DNA from: Calliphora vicina
Lineage: Eukaryota > Arthropoda > Insecta > Diptera > Calliphoridae
Direction of reading: 5' to 3'
DNA length: 64,000 nucleotides
NCBI RefSeq assembly: GCF_958450345.1
Contig: NW_027052584.1
Location: forward strand, 62,001-126,000
Shown here piece after piece: positions 12,213 to 26,625 of this stretch (positions within the stretch are counted from its first letter, which is position 1; each line of letters begins with the position of its first letter). Made by a program: the position numbers and the translations under genes. The notes beneath the pieces were generated by a model that did no database searches, was not told the DNA's origin, and saw nothing but the letters and a program-made list of their open reading frames with translations.

Positions 12213-15147
12213 AACATAAAAAATATGTTTGAATCATATGGTTGCAAATATGCAAACAAAACTAAAAATATGAAAATTAATACTATTTACAAGTTTGCAA
12301 AGAAATTATAAAACATAACATAAGGCAAACGTTATGAATAATAATATATTTTTACACATTTTTGTTCGCGTACTTTTTTGTAATTTTTCTTATTATATTA
12401 ATTTATTTTTACTCTCTCAAATAAAGTTACTGGCTATTATTTACTGGAAAGTACGCAAACACACATATTGTTGAGAATTTATATTTAGCTGGATAAATTC
12501 AATTCAATGCGATTTTGCTTCTAGGAGTATATCCGAGGAAGTGACAGTGTCATCACCCTACATATAATTAGATTATTGCCGTATCTGCCTAAACTGTTTA
12601 TTATAATAATGCAAGAGAACAGTTTAACAGTCTTAAATATACCAAATACAGTATACCAAATCATCAATTCGTATTCCGTAAAAAACACGGAACAATTGAT
12701 CATGTTAACCGCTTAACTGGAGAAATACGAAAATCGACCGAACTAAAATAGTATTGTTCGGCAATTTTTCTGGAAGTTGTCAAAAATACGTCAGATGAAT
12801 AACGAATTAAGTTAAATTATATATAACGATTTTACTCGTAATTTGCATTACCCTAAATTAATATAAAATTTAATATTTAGTTGATATTTGTACACAATTT
12901 TTATTTAAGGGAAAATTCATTAAAAAAAAAATATTTAAAACGTTAAATCATTACATTTAACCTTTGTTGCATTAATATTAAATGACCATTATATGGAATT
13001 AATTGTTTAAATGTAATTTAATGGAATTTCAAAAAGTCTCAAAAACGATAAGAAATATGCACATATCAATTCAATTTTAGATTAATTTAGGGTACAATGA
13101 TAATAAATAAAATGTAAATGAATTGGCATTTCACATCTTGCAAACATCAGAAAATATCTATTTATTAAATTATATTTGTCATTGATGTGTATTTGTTATC
13201 GTTTTATATTTATCTCTATATATAACATTAAATGACCATTTATGGAATTAATTGTTTAAATTTAATTTAATGGAATTTCAAAAAGTCTCAAAAACGATAA
13301 GAAATTACATCAGTGACAAATATGTTTTATGTCTATTGTCTTCGCAAGAAAATCAAAATTAAGCGAGTTGCCAGTTTCGTTTTAATGCACAAGCAACTTG
13401 CAGTTATTCGGGCATACAAAATTTGTATTTTATAAACCTGGTTTATGATAAATTCCCAATTTTAATGTGATAATTTCACTGAAATTTATTGTTGGGGAAT
13501 AAGCTAGTTCATATGCGCATTTTACTGGTTGCTTAGACCAGATCATCAGGAAACCTTTTCCCAAAAGCATATTCATCTGACGTAAAATAATTTTAAAATA
13601 CTATGAATATGCTGAATAAATATTTTTGCACTACTTCTTGCATGAAAATACAATAATTTATTTTAAAATGCTATGAACATGTTGAATAAACATTTGTAAT
13701 ATCTGTTACACTCTTATTTTTTGAAAATTGTGTATTCACGGGGGACAAAAATGTCCCAAAAATATGTAAATTAAGAAATTTATTGTTTAACAAAATGTCC
13801 TGCTTTACCTATTTTATATCCAAAAACTAACTCACTATTACAAAGCAGGAATCTAAACGCTTTTATTTTATTAAATGATTTTATTTTCAAAATTGTTTGT
13901 TCAGCAATATTAGTTGAATTATATTGGTGTTAAAAATATAAAGAATACAGACAAAACTAGTGTTTTCCAATTTATTATTCCAGACCAATAACACTAATGT
14001 TTTCTTTTAAAATTTAGAAAATTGTAATTGGTATCTTTTGTAAGCTTTTACATTAATGAATTTATAAATATTTATCCTAAATGTATTGAGGATATCTAAA
14101 GGTAGGGTCAGACTACGCAAATTATTTGACACAAGATGTTTCATGTGTTATCAAAACTACATCAAATAATTCATGGGTTGATTTTGTGTTCACACTGAAA
14201 TACTATCAAACACACAAAGGGGAAATATATTTGAATTGTTGTCACATAAATAATTATTAAATAAAGCTGTAAAACAACTTCATATATCAATTAAATTTTA
14301 GATTCATTTAGGGTACAATGATAATAAATAAAATGTAAATGAATTGGCAGTTCACATCTTGCAAACATCAGAAAATATATATTTATTAAATTATATTTGT
14401 CATTGATGTATATTTGTTATCGTTTTTCAAAGACTATTTGAAATTCCATTAAATATAAACAATGAATTCCATATAATGTTCATTTACTGTTATATATAGA
14501 GATAATTAATTTTTATTTTTACGATATATTGCTCTTTTTTCACATTCGGGTTGTTTAAAGCCATGGTACAACAATTCATTCAGTTTATTGACGTTGCTGT
14601 GTATATTTTATTTTTTACCCAAAAAAGCTTGCTATCTCGTTATAAGTTTTTAAAAGTAAACGAATGGAATCCCCTAACTTCCAGTGATAATTTGTACAAA
14701 GTATCAAGTACGCGAACTTACTTACTATAATTAGTACACAGTAATAACTTATGCAAAAAAGTACATGTATTAACACATTTCTTGGCACCAAAGTTAACAC
14801 CATTTTGAACATAATTCGCCAATACTTTTAACACAGTATTAGAAAACGTTTTAAACATCGTTTATCTATTAAGAAAATCGTCACTTACTTTGGTGATGAC
14901 TACACTTTTTTTTAAAAAATAACATTTTTAAATTTATTAAAAGTCCTATTTTTGGTTCAATTTCGTTTTAATGCACAAGCAACTTGAAAATTTATCGTTA
15001 AACGGTTATTCGGGAAAACAAAATTTGTATTATATAAAACTGTTTTATTATACATTCCCAATTTTTAATCTGATACTTTCACTGAAATTTATTGTTGGGG
15101 GATAAGCTAGTTCATATGCACATTTTACTGGTTGATTAGACCAGATC

Positions 15148-15380
15148 ATCAGGAAACCTTTTCCCAAAAGCCATCTGACGTAAAATAATTTTAAAATACT
15201 ATGAATATGCTGAATAAATATTTCTGCACTACTTCTTGCATGAACATACAATAATTTATTTTATCAGGAAACCTTTTCCCAAAAGCTATTCATCTGACGT
15301 AAAATAATTTTAAAATACTATGAATATGCTGAATAAATATTTTTGCACTACTTCTTGCATGAAAATACAATAATTTATTT
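15148..15380. repeat. 115-bp local tandem duplication, first copy only
   Basis: The segment beginning TCAGGAAACCTTTTCCCAAA occurs at 15148 and again from about 15263. The corresponding place in the second large copy (about 30640-30745) has it once, so this duplication arose, or was lost in the other copy, after the 15.5-kb duplication. Confidence 0.85.
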
Positions 15381-16999
15381 TAAAATGCTATGAACATGTT
15401 GAATAAACATTTGTAATATCTGTTACACTCTTATTTTTTGAAAATTGTGTATTCACGGGGGTATTCAATGGCCCAAAAATATGTAAATCAAGACATTTAT
15501 TGTTTAACAAAATGTCCTGGTTTACCTATTTCATATCCAAAAACTAACCCACTATTACAAAGCAGGAATCTAAAAGCTTTGACTACATTACTTCGTTTTA
15601 TTTTATTAAAAGATTTTATTTTCAAAATTGTTTGTTCAGCAATATTAGTTGAATTATATTGGTGTTAAAAATAGAAAGCATACAGACAAAACTAGTGTTT
15701 TCCAATTTATTATTCCAGAGCAATAACACTAATGTTTTCTTTTAAAATTTAGAAAATTGTAATTGGTATCTTTTGTAAACTTTTAAATTAATGAATTTAT
15801 AAATATTTAGCCTAAATGTATTGAGGATATCTAAAGGTAGGGTCAGACTACGCAAATTATTTGACACAATATGTTTCATGTGTTATCAAAACTACATCAA
15901 ATAATTCATGGGTTGATTTTGTGTTCACACTGAAATAATATCAAACACACAAAGGGGAAATATATTTGACTTGTTGTCACATAAATAATTAGTAAATAAA
16001 GCTGTATATCAATTAAATTTTTAAATTAGGTTACAATGATAATAAATAAAATGTAAATGAATTATCATTTCACATCTTGCAAACATCAGAAAATATCTAT
16101 TTATTAAATTATATTTGTCATTGATGTATATTTGTTATCGTTTTTCAAAGACTATTTGAAATTCCATTAAATATCAACAAAAATTTAGTAAAAAATATCA
16201 ACATAAAAAATATGTTTGAAACATATGGTTGCAAATATGCAAACAAAACTAAAAATATGAAAATTAATACTATTTTCAAGTCTGTAAAGAAAATATAAAA
16301 CATAACACAAGACAAACGTTATGAATAATAAAATATAAAATATTTTTACAAATTGTTATTCGCATACATTTTTTGTAAGTTTTCGTATTAAGATTAATTT
16401 ATTTTTACTCTCTCAAATAAAGTTACTGGATATTATTTACTGGAAAGTACGCGAACACACATATTGTCGAAAATTTATATTTAGCTGTACAAATTCAATT
16501 CAATGCGATTTTGCTTCTAGGAGTATACCGAATGATTGAAACTCCCAAGAATGTGACAGTGGCATCGTCCTACAGACAATTAGATTATTGCCGTATATGC
16601 CTAAACTGTTTATTAGAATAATGCAAGATAACATTCTTAAATATTAATCATTATCCCAAATCATCAATTCGTATTCCGTAAAAACCACGGAACAATTGAT
16701 CATGTTAACCGCCTAACTGGAGAGATACGAAAATCGACCGAACTAAAATAGTATTGTTCGGCAATTTTTCTAGAAGTTGTCAAAAACACGTCAGATGAAT
16801 AACAAATTAGGTTAAATTATATGTAACGATTTTACTCGTAATTTACATTACCCTAAATTAATATAAAATTTAATATTTATTTGATATTTGTACACAATTT
16901 TTATTTAAGGGAAAACTCATTAAAAACCGTTAAATGAATATTATCATTACATTCAACCTTTGTTGCATTGACCCGATACCATTTTATATTTATCTATAT

Positions 17000-17250
17000 G
17001 GGGGATTTCATGTCAAGTGAACCAACTTTTGAAATCGATGTCTTCCGATCGGGATGAAATTTGCACCAAGGTTAGCTCTATTGGATAGTAACTCAGACAC
17101 AATTTTTCAACAACATCGGTCGAGAACTCTCTGAGTTATAGGGGGTAAAATTTTGACAATTTGGTCAAACAGGGGTTTTTTCTTATCCATGTAACTTATT
17201 ACCTATTGTTCTTAGCAAAATGTGTTTCAAATAGTATAGATAGCTATTTC
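17000..17250. repeat. Element E, longest copy, at the duplication junction
   Basis: Starts GGGGGATTTCATGTCAAG directly after TATCTATAT and runs to GCTATTTC, where sequence matching position 1787 resumes. Shorter relatives are at 35893, 47252, 56455 and 61023, sharing ATCGATGTCTT, GAATTTGCACCAA-type, ATGTAACTTATTAC and AGCAAAATGTGT blocks in the same order. It has no open frame and no obvious terminal inverted repeat. It may be a small non-autonomous transposon; the family is not recognised. Confidence 0.75.
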
Positions 17251-17251
17251 T

Positions 17252-18250
17252 AAAAACTAACTCATTATTACAAAGCAGAAATCTAAACACTTTGACTACA
17301 CAACTTCGTTTATTTTGATATTTAAAAAAATGATTTTATTTTCAAAATTGTTTGTTCAGCAATAGTAATTGAATTATATTGGTGTTAAAAATAGAAAGAA
17401 TACAGACAAAACTAATTTGTACAGACCAATAGCACAAAGTTTTCTTTTAAAATTTAGAAAATTGTAATTGGACCAATAGCACAATGTTTTCTTTTAAAAT
17501 TTAGAAAATTGTAATTGGCATTTTTTGTAAACTTTTAAATTAATGAATTTATAAATATGTATTGATGATAAGTTAACGAATCTGCCTCTGGAAAATCTAT
17601 GTGAACCATATTAGCTAAACAAATAAATATTAAAGTATATCAGTACTATTTTGTTTTGTGACATCATGTTAATTTTCATTATAATTATTGAACCTAACTA
17701 AACCATAGCGTTTGTGAATTCGAGAATTTTAGAATTGCGTGTTTATATGAAAGAGTTTTTTATATTTTAAACAATTTATATACTAAAGAAAAAAGTTGAT
17801 TGTCTTGTACCTGATGATAGCAAAAATAGTAATACTAACAAATTAGAGGAATCTTTTATATATTTTCAAAATAGTTTATATTATATAAAGTGGCAGTATT
17901 TTTAGAATTTCATTTTAATGTATTACATTTAATTTATAATAGAGGTGACCTGGCAAATACCGTTTTCAAAAAATTTGAGTTATTTTGAAACAACTAACAC
18001 AACTCTGTACCGATTTCAAAATTTTAAACATTTACACATGGAACATCTTGTGTCAAATAATTTGCGTAGTCTGACCCTACCTTTAGATATCCTCAATACA
18101 TTTAGGATAAATATTTATAAATTCATTAATTTAAAAGTTTACAAAAAATACCAATTACAATTTTATAAATTTTAAAAGAAAACATTGGTGTTATTGGTAT
18201 GGAATAATAAAATGGAAAACACTAGTTTTGTATGTATTCATTCTATTTTT
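17252..18250. repeat. Unit B1, right part only
   Basis: Near-identical to 1787-2784. This is the start of the second copy of the 15.5-kb segment; sequence equivalent to 1-1786 is absent here. The join with element E is abrupt, at AAAAACTAACTC. No gene. Confidence 0.93.
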
Positions 18251-21151
18251 AATTCGTATTACTATGTTTGCTATCATCAGGTCCAATGACAATCAGCTTT
18301 TTTCTTTAGTATATAAATTGTTTAAAATAGAAAAAACTGATTCATATAAACACGCATTTCTAAAATTCTTGAATTCACAGACTCTATGTGTTAGTTAGGT
18401 TATTAAATTATAGTAGACGTATTCTCCGGGGATCTAAATTCAATCGGGACTAAAAATGATGTTCGAATACTCATAACGCGTTTACTCTTAATGTGTATTA
18501 ATACCCTAAATTGACAATTATGTAGACTCTAAAATGTAATATTAGTTGTTGATATTTTTACACACTTTTTAATGAAAAATACATGCAACAATTATATTGT
18601 TGTCGTTTATGATTAGATTTAACAAGTTAAAAATTCTCAATTTTTAATTTGATTATTTCACTGAAATTTATTGTTGGTGGATAAGCTAGTTCATACGCGC
18701 ATTTCACTGGTTGCTTAGGCCAGATCATCTTAGGCTATTCATCTGACTTAAAATAATTTTAAAATTATATGAATACACTAATAAACATTTGTAATATTTT
18801 CTGCACTACTTCTTGCATGAACATACAATAATTAATTTTAAAATGCTATGAACATGTTGAATATAACATTTGTTTCGCTGCATTCTTATTTTTTGAAAAT
18901 TCACGGGGGACAAAAATGGCCCAAAAATAGGTAATGCAGAACATTTATCGTTTAATAAAATGTCCTGATTTGCAAATTTTCGACCGAACTAAAAGAGTAT
19001 TGTTTGGCCATTGTTCTAGAAGTTGTCAAAAATACGTCAGATGAATAACAAATTAGGTTAAATTATATATAACGATTTTACTTGTAATTTGCATTACCCT
19101 AATTTAATATAAAAATTAATATTTAGTTGATATTTGTACACAATTTTTATTTAAGGGAAAATTCATTAAAAAAAACTATTTAAAAACATTAAATGAATAT
19201 TATCATTACATTCAACCTTTGTTGCATTTTATATTTATCTCTATATATAACATTAAATGAACATTATATGGAATTCATTGTTTATATTTAATGGAATTTC
19301 AAATAGTCTTTGAAAAACGATAACAAATATACATCAATGACAAATATAGTTTAATAAATTATATTTTCTGATGTTTGCAAGATGTGAAATGCCAATTCAT
19401 TTACATGTTATTATTAGCATTGTACCCTAAATTAATCTAAAATTTTATTGATATATGCACACACTTTTTATCTAAGGGAAAATTCATTCAACTTATGTTA
19501 CATTGGCCCGAAACATTATATATATATATATATAACATTAAATGAACATTATATGGAATTAATTGTTTAAATTTAATTTAATGGAATTTCAAAAAGTCTC
19601 AAAAACGATAAGAAATATACATCAGTGACAAATATGTTTTATATTGTTTATTGTTTTCGCAAGAAAATCAAAATAAAGCGAGTTGCCAGTTTCGTCCTAA
19701 TGTACAAGCAACTTGCAAATTTATCGTTAAACGGTTATTCGGGAATACAAAATTTGTATTTTATAAAAATGTGTTATGATACATTATAAATTTTTAATTT
19801 GATACTTTCACTGACATGTATTGTTGGGGGATAAGCTAGCTCCTATGCGCATTTCACTGGTTGCTTAGACCAGATCATCAGGAAACCTTTTCCCAAAAGC
19901 CAATTCATCGGACGTAACATAATTTTAAAATACTATGAATATGCTGAATAAATATGTTTGCACTACTTATTGCATGAAAATACAATAATTTATTTTAAAA
20001 TGCTATGAACATGTTGAATAAACATTTGTAATATTTGTACACTCTTATTTTTTGAAAATTGTGTATTCACGGGGGACAAAAATGGCCCAAAAATAGGTAA
20101 ATCAAGACATTTATTGTTTAACAAAATGTCCTGCTTACATATTTTATATCCAAAAACTAACTCATTATTACAAAGCAGAAATCTAAACACTTTGACTACA
20201 CAACTTCGTTTATTTTGATATTTAAAAAAATGATTTTATTTTCAAAATTGTTTGTTCAGCAATAGTAATTGAATTATATTGGTGTTAAAAATAGAAAGAA
20301 TACAGACAAAACTAATTTGTACAGACCAATAGCACAATGTTTTCTTTTAAAATTTAGAAAATTGTAATTGGACCAATAGCACAATGTTTTCTTTTAAAAT
20401 TTAGAAAAATGTAATTGGTATTTTTTGTAAACTTTTAAATTAATGAATTTATAAATATGTATTGATGATAAGTTAATGAATCTGCCTCTGGAAAATCTAT
20501 GTGAACCATATTAGCTAAACAAATAAATATTAAAGTATATCAGTACTATTTTGTTTTGTGACATCATGTTAATTTTCATTATAATTATTGAACCCAACTA
20601 AACCATAGCGTTTGTGAATTCGAGAATTTTAGAATTGCGTGTTTATATGAAATAGTTTTTTTATATTTTAAACAATTTATATACTAAAGAAAAAAGCCGA
20701 TTGTCTTGTACCTGATGATAGCAAAAATAGTAAAACTAACAAATTAGAGGAATCTTTTATATATTTTCAAAATAGTTTATATTATATAAAGTGGCAGTAT
20801 TTTTAGAATTTCATGTTAATGTATTACTTTTAATTTATAATAGAGATGACCTGGCAAATACCGTTTTCAAAAAATTTGAGTTATTCTGAAACAACTAACA
20901 CAACTCTGTACCGATTTCAAAATTTTAAACATTTACACATGGAACATCTTGTGTCAAATAATTTGCGTAGTCTGACCCTACCTTTAGATATCCTCAATAC
21001 ATTTAGGATAAATATTTATAAATTCATTAATTTAAAAGTTTACAAAAAATACCAATTACAATTTTATAAATTTTAAAAGAAAACATTGGTGTTATTGGTA
21101 TGGAATAATAAAATGGAAAACACTAGTTTTGTATGTATTCATTCTATTTTT
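18251..21151. repeat. Unit B2 (about 2.9 kb), copy of A2
   Basis: Near-identical to 2785-5683. One visible difference is the loss of a few bases near 18871, where AACATTTG joins TTTCGCTGC directly. No coding sequence recognised. Confidence 0.93.
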
Positions 21152-24060
21152 AATTCGTATTACTATGTTTGCTATCATCAGGTCCAATGACAATCAGCTT
21201 TTTTCTTTAGTATATGAATTGTTTAAAATAGAAAAAACTGATTCATATAAACACGCATTTCTAAAATTCTTGAATTCACAGACTCTATGTGTTAGTTAGG
21301 TTATTAAATTATAGTAGACGTATTCTCCGGGGATCTAAATTCAATCGGGACTAAAAATGGTGTTCGAATACTCATAACGCGTTTACTCTTAATGTGTATT
21401 AATACCCTAAATTGACAATTATGTAGACTCTAAAATGTAATATTAGTTGTTGATATTTTTACACACTTTTTAATGAAAAATACATGCAACAATTATATTG
21501 TTGTCGTTTATGATTAGATTTAACAAGTTAAAAATTCTCAATTTTTAATTTGATTATTTCACTGAAATTTATTGTTGGTGGATAAGCTAGTTCATACGCG
21601 CATTTCACTGGTTGCTTAGGCCAGATCATCTTAGGCTATTCATCTGACTTAAAATAATTTTAAAATTATATGAATACACTAATAAACATTTGTAATATTT
21701 TCTGCACTACTTCTTGCATGAACATACAATAATTAATTTTAAAATGCTATGAACATGTTGAATATAACATTTGTAATATTCGCTGCATTCTTATTTTTTG
21801 AAAATTCACAGGGGACAAAAATGGCCCAAAAATAGGTAATGCAGGACATTTATCGTTTAATAAAATGTCCTGATTTGCAAATTTTCGACCGAACTAAAAG
21901 AGTATTGTTTGGCCATTGTTCTAGAAGTTGTGAAAAATACGTCAGATGAATAACAAATTAGGTTAAATTATATATAACGATTTTACTTGTAATTTGCATT
22001 ACCCTAATTTAATATAAAAATTAATATTTAGTTGATATTTGTACACAATTTTTATTTAAGGGAAAATTCATTAAAAAAAAACTATTTAAAAACATTAAAT
22101 GAATATTATCATTACATTCAACCTTTGTTGCATTTTATATTTATCTCTATATATAACATTAAATGAACATTATATGGAATTCATTGTTTATATTTAATGG
22201 AATTTCAAATAGTCTTTGAAAAACGATAACAAATATACATCAATGACAAATATAGTTTAATAAATTATATTTTCTGATGTTTGCAAGATGTGAAATGCCA
22301 ATTCATTTACATGTTATTTATTAGCATTGTACCCTAAATTAATCTAAAATTTTATTGATATATGCACACACTTTTTATCTAAGGGAAAATTCATTCAACT
22401 TATGTTACATTGGCCCGAAACATTATATATATATATATATAACATTAAATGAACATTATATGGAATTAATTGTTTAAATTTAATTTAATGGAATTTCAAA
22501 AAGTCTCAAAAACGATAAGAAATATACATCAGTGACAAATATGTTTTATATTGTTTATTGTTTTCGCAAGAAAATCAAAATAAAGCGAGTTGCCAGTTTC
22601 GTCCTAATGTACAAGCAACTTGCAAATTTATCGTTAAACGGTTATTCGGGAATACAAAATTTGTATTTTATAAAAATGTGTTATGATACATTATAAATTT
22701 TTAATTTGATACTTTCACTGACATGTATTGTTGGGGGATAAGCTAGCTCCTATGCGCATTTCACTGGTTGCTTAGACCAGATCATCAGGAAACCTTTTCC
22801 CAAAAGCCAATTCATCGGACGTAACATAATTTTAAAATACTATGAATATGCTGAATAAATATGTTTGCACTACTTATTGCATGAAAATACAATAATTTAT
22901 TTTAAAATGCTATGAACATGTTGAATAAACATTTGTAATATTTGTACACTCTTATTTTTTGAAAATTGTGTATTCACGGGGGACAAAAATGGCCCAAAAA
23001 TAGGTAAATCAAGACATTTATTGTTTAACAAAATGTCCTGCTTACATATTTTATATCCAAAAACTAACTCATTATTACAAAGCAGAAATCTAAACACTTT
23101 GACTACACAACTTCGTTTATTTTGATATTTAAAAAAATGATTTTATTTTCAAAATTGTTTGTTCAGCAATAGTAATTGAATTATATTGGTGTTAAAAATA
23201 GAAAGAATACAGACAAAACTAATTTGTACAGACCAATAGCACAATGTTTTCTTTTAAAATTTAGAAAATTGTAATTGGACCAATAGCACAATGTTTTCTT
23301 TTAAAATTTAGAAAATTGTAATTGGTATTTTTTGTAAACTTTTAAATTAATGAATTTATAAATATGTATTGATGATAAGTTAATGAATCTGCCTCTGGAA
23401 AATCTATGTGAACCATATTAGCTAAACAAATAAATATTAAAGTATATCAGTACTATTTTGTTTTGTGACATCATGTTAATTTTCATTATAATTATTGAAC
23501 CCAACTAAACCATAGCGTTTGTGAATTCGAGAATTTTAGAATTGCGTGTTTATATGAAAGAGTTTTTTTATATTTTAAACAATTTATATACTAAAGAAAA
23601 AAGCCGATTGTCTTGTACCTGATGATAGCAAAAATAGTAAAACTAACAAATTAGAGGAATCTTTTATATATTTTCAAAATAGTTTATATTATATAAAGTG
23701 GCAGTATTTTTAGAATTTCATGTTAATGTATTACTTTTAATTTATAATAGAGATGACCTGGCAAATACCGTTTTCAAAAAATTTGAGTTATTCTGAAACA
23801 ACTAACACAACTCTGTACCGATTTCAAAATTTTAAACATTTACACATGGAACATCTTGTGTCAAATAATTTGCGTAGTCTGACCCTACCTTTAGATATCC
23901 TCAATACATTTAGGATAAATATTTATAAATTCATTAATTTAAAAGTTTACAAAAAATACCAATTACAATTTTATAAATTTTAAAAGAAAACATTGGTGTT
24001 ATTGGTATGGAATAATAAAATGGAAAACACTAGTTTTGTATGTATTCATTCTATTTTTAA
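21152..24060. repeat. Unit B3 (about 2.9 kb), copy of A3
   Basis: Near-identical to 5684-8587, with the same altered right end (CTATTTTTAACACC). Since A3 and B3 share this end and A2 and B2 do not, the 2.9-kb units existed as a set before the 15.5-kb duplication. Confidence 0.93.
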
Positions 24061-26625
24061 CACCAATATAATTCAACTAATATTGCTGAACAAACAATTT
24101 TGAAAATTTAATCATTTTTTAAATATCAAAATAAACGAAGTAATGTAGTCAAATCGTTTAGATTCCTGCTTTGTAATAATGATTTAGTTTTTGGATATAA
24201 AATAGGTAAAGCAGGACATTTTGTTAAACAATAAATGTATTGATTTACCTATTGTTGGGCCATTTGGATATAAAATAGGTAAAGCAGGACATTTTGTTAA
24301 ACAATAAATGTATTGATTTACCTATTGTTGGGTCATTTTTGTCCCCCGTGAATATTCAAAATTTTCAAAAAATACGAGTGTAACAAATATTACAAATGTT
24401 TATTTAATAACCTAACTAACACTATAGTTTGTGAATTCAAGACTTTTAGAAATGTGTGTTTATATGAAACAGTTTTTTTATATTTTAAACAATTTATATA
24501 CTAAAGAAAAAAGCCGATTGTCATTGGACCTGATGATAGCAAAAATAGTATTACGAACAAATTAGAGGCATCTTTTCATTTATCGTTTAATAAAATGTCC
24601 TGATTTGCCAATTTTCGACCGAACTAAAAGAGTATTGTTTGGCCATTGTTCTAGAAGTTGTCAAAAATATATCAGATGAATAACAAATTAGGTTAAATTA
24701 TATATAACGATTTTACTTGTAATTTGCATTACCCTAATTTAATATAAAATTTAATATTTAGTTGATATTTGTACACAATTTTTATTTAATGGAAAATTCA
24801 TTAAAAAAAACTATTTAAAAACGTTAAATGAATATTATCATTACATTCAACCTTTGTTGCATTTTATATTTATCTCTATATATAACATTAAATGAACATT
24901 ATATGGAATTCATTGTTTATATTTAATGGAATTTCAAATAGTCTTTGAAAAACGATAACAAATATACATCAATGACAAATATAGTCTAATAAATTATATT
25001 TTCTGATGTTTGCAAGATGTGAAATGCCAATTCATTTACATGTTATTTATTAGCATTGTACCCTAAATTAATCTAAAATGTTATTGATATATGCACACAC
25101 TTTTTATCTAAGGGAAAATTCATTCAACTTATGTTACATTGACCCGAAATATTATATATATATATATATAACATTAAATGAACATTATATGGAATTAATT
25201 GTTTAAATTTAATTTAATGGAATTTCAAAAAGTCTCAAAAACGATAAGAAATATACATCAGTGACAAATATGTTTTATATTGTTTATTGTTTTCGCCAGA
25301 AAATCAAAATAAAACGAGTTGCCAGTTTCGTCTTAATGTACAAGCAACTTGCAAATTTATCGTTAAACGGTTATTCGGGAATACAAAATTTGTATTTTAT
25401 AAAAATGTGTTATGATACATTATAAATTTTTAATTTGATAATTTCACTGACATGTAGTGTTGGGGGATAAGCTAGCTCCTATGCGCATTTCACTGGTTGC
25501 TTAGACCAGATCATCAGGAAACATTTTCCCAAAAGCCAATTCATCGGACGTAACATAATTTTAAAATACTATGAATATGCTGAATAAATATGTTTGCACT
25601 ACTTATTGCATGAAAATACAATAATTTATTTTAAAATGTTATGAACATGTTGAATAAACATTTATAATATTTGTACACTCTTATTTTTTGAAAATTGTGT
25701 ATTCACGGGGGACAAAAATGGCCCAAAAATAGGTAATCAAGACATTTATTGTTTAACAAAATGTCCTGCAAAGCAGAAATCTAAACACTTTGACTACATC
25801 ACTTCGTTTATTTTGATATTTAAAAAATGATTTTATTTTCAAAATTGTTTGTTCAGCAATAGTAATTGAATTATATTGGTGTTAAAAATAGAAAGAATAC
25901 AGACAAAACTAATTTGTACTGAGCAATAGCACAATGCTTTCTTTTAAAATTTAGAAAATTGTAATTGGTATTTTTTGTAAACTTTTAAATTAATGAATTT
26001 ATAAATATTTATCTTAAATGTATTGATGATAAGTTAATGAATCTGCCTCTGGAAAATATATGTGAACCATATTAGCTAAACAAATAAATATTAAAGTATA
26101 TCAGTACTATTTTGTTTTGTGACATCATGTTAATTTTCATTATAATTATTGAACCTAACTAACCCATAGCGTTTGTGAATTTTAGAATTGAGTGTTTATA
26201 TGAAAGAGTTTTTTATATTTTAAACAATTTATATACTAAAGAAAAAAGCCGATTGTCATTGTACCTGATGATAGCAAAAATAGTAATACGAACAAATTAG
26301 AGGAATCTTTTATATATTTTCAAAATAATTTACAGTTATATTATATAAAGTGGCAGTATTTTTAGAATTTCATTTTAATGTATTACTTTTAATTTATAAT
26401 AGAGGTGACCTGGCAAATACCGTTTTCAAAAAATTTGAGTTATTTTGAAACAACTAACACAACTCTGTACCGATTTCAAAATTTTAAACATTTACACATG
26501 GAACATCTTGTGTCAAATAATTTGCGTAGTCTGACCCTACCTTTAGATATCCTCAATACATTTAGGATAAATATTTATAAATTCATTAATTTAAAAGTTT
26601 ACAAAAAATACCAATTACAATTTTA
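24061..26625. repeat. Unit B4, copy of variant A4
   Basis: Near-identical to 8588-11110 but keeps about 39 bp near 24800 that A4 lacks. No coding sequence recognised. Confidence 0.9.
24193..24338. repeat. 73-bp local tandem duplication, second copy
   Basis: Same arrangement as at 8720-8865, with copies starting at 24193 and 24266. Confidence 0.9.

Larger units (their letters stand above)
11111..16999. repeat. Composite region A5: A-type modules in both orientations
   Basis: A mosaic of A-unit modules plus material not in A1-A3. The new modules include the TTTACTGGACA hairpin, a TACTGGAAAGTACGCGAAC block near 12440 and 16437, and a block with CCGAACTAAAATAGTATTG near 12740 and 16738. Reverse-oriented copies occur near 13070-13200 and 14280-14510. 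The whole region recurs at 26626-33215. An 11650-11665 segment (ACTCAACAATATATACCC) is an unoccupied version of the retrotransposon target seen at 49100. Open frames of 60-91 codons here have no recognisable domain and change with small indels, so none is called. Confidence 0.85.
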
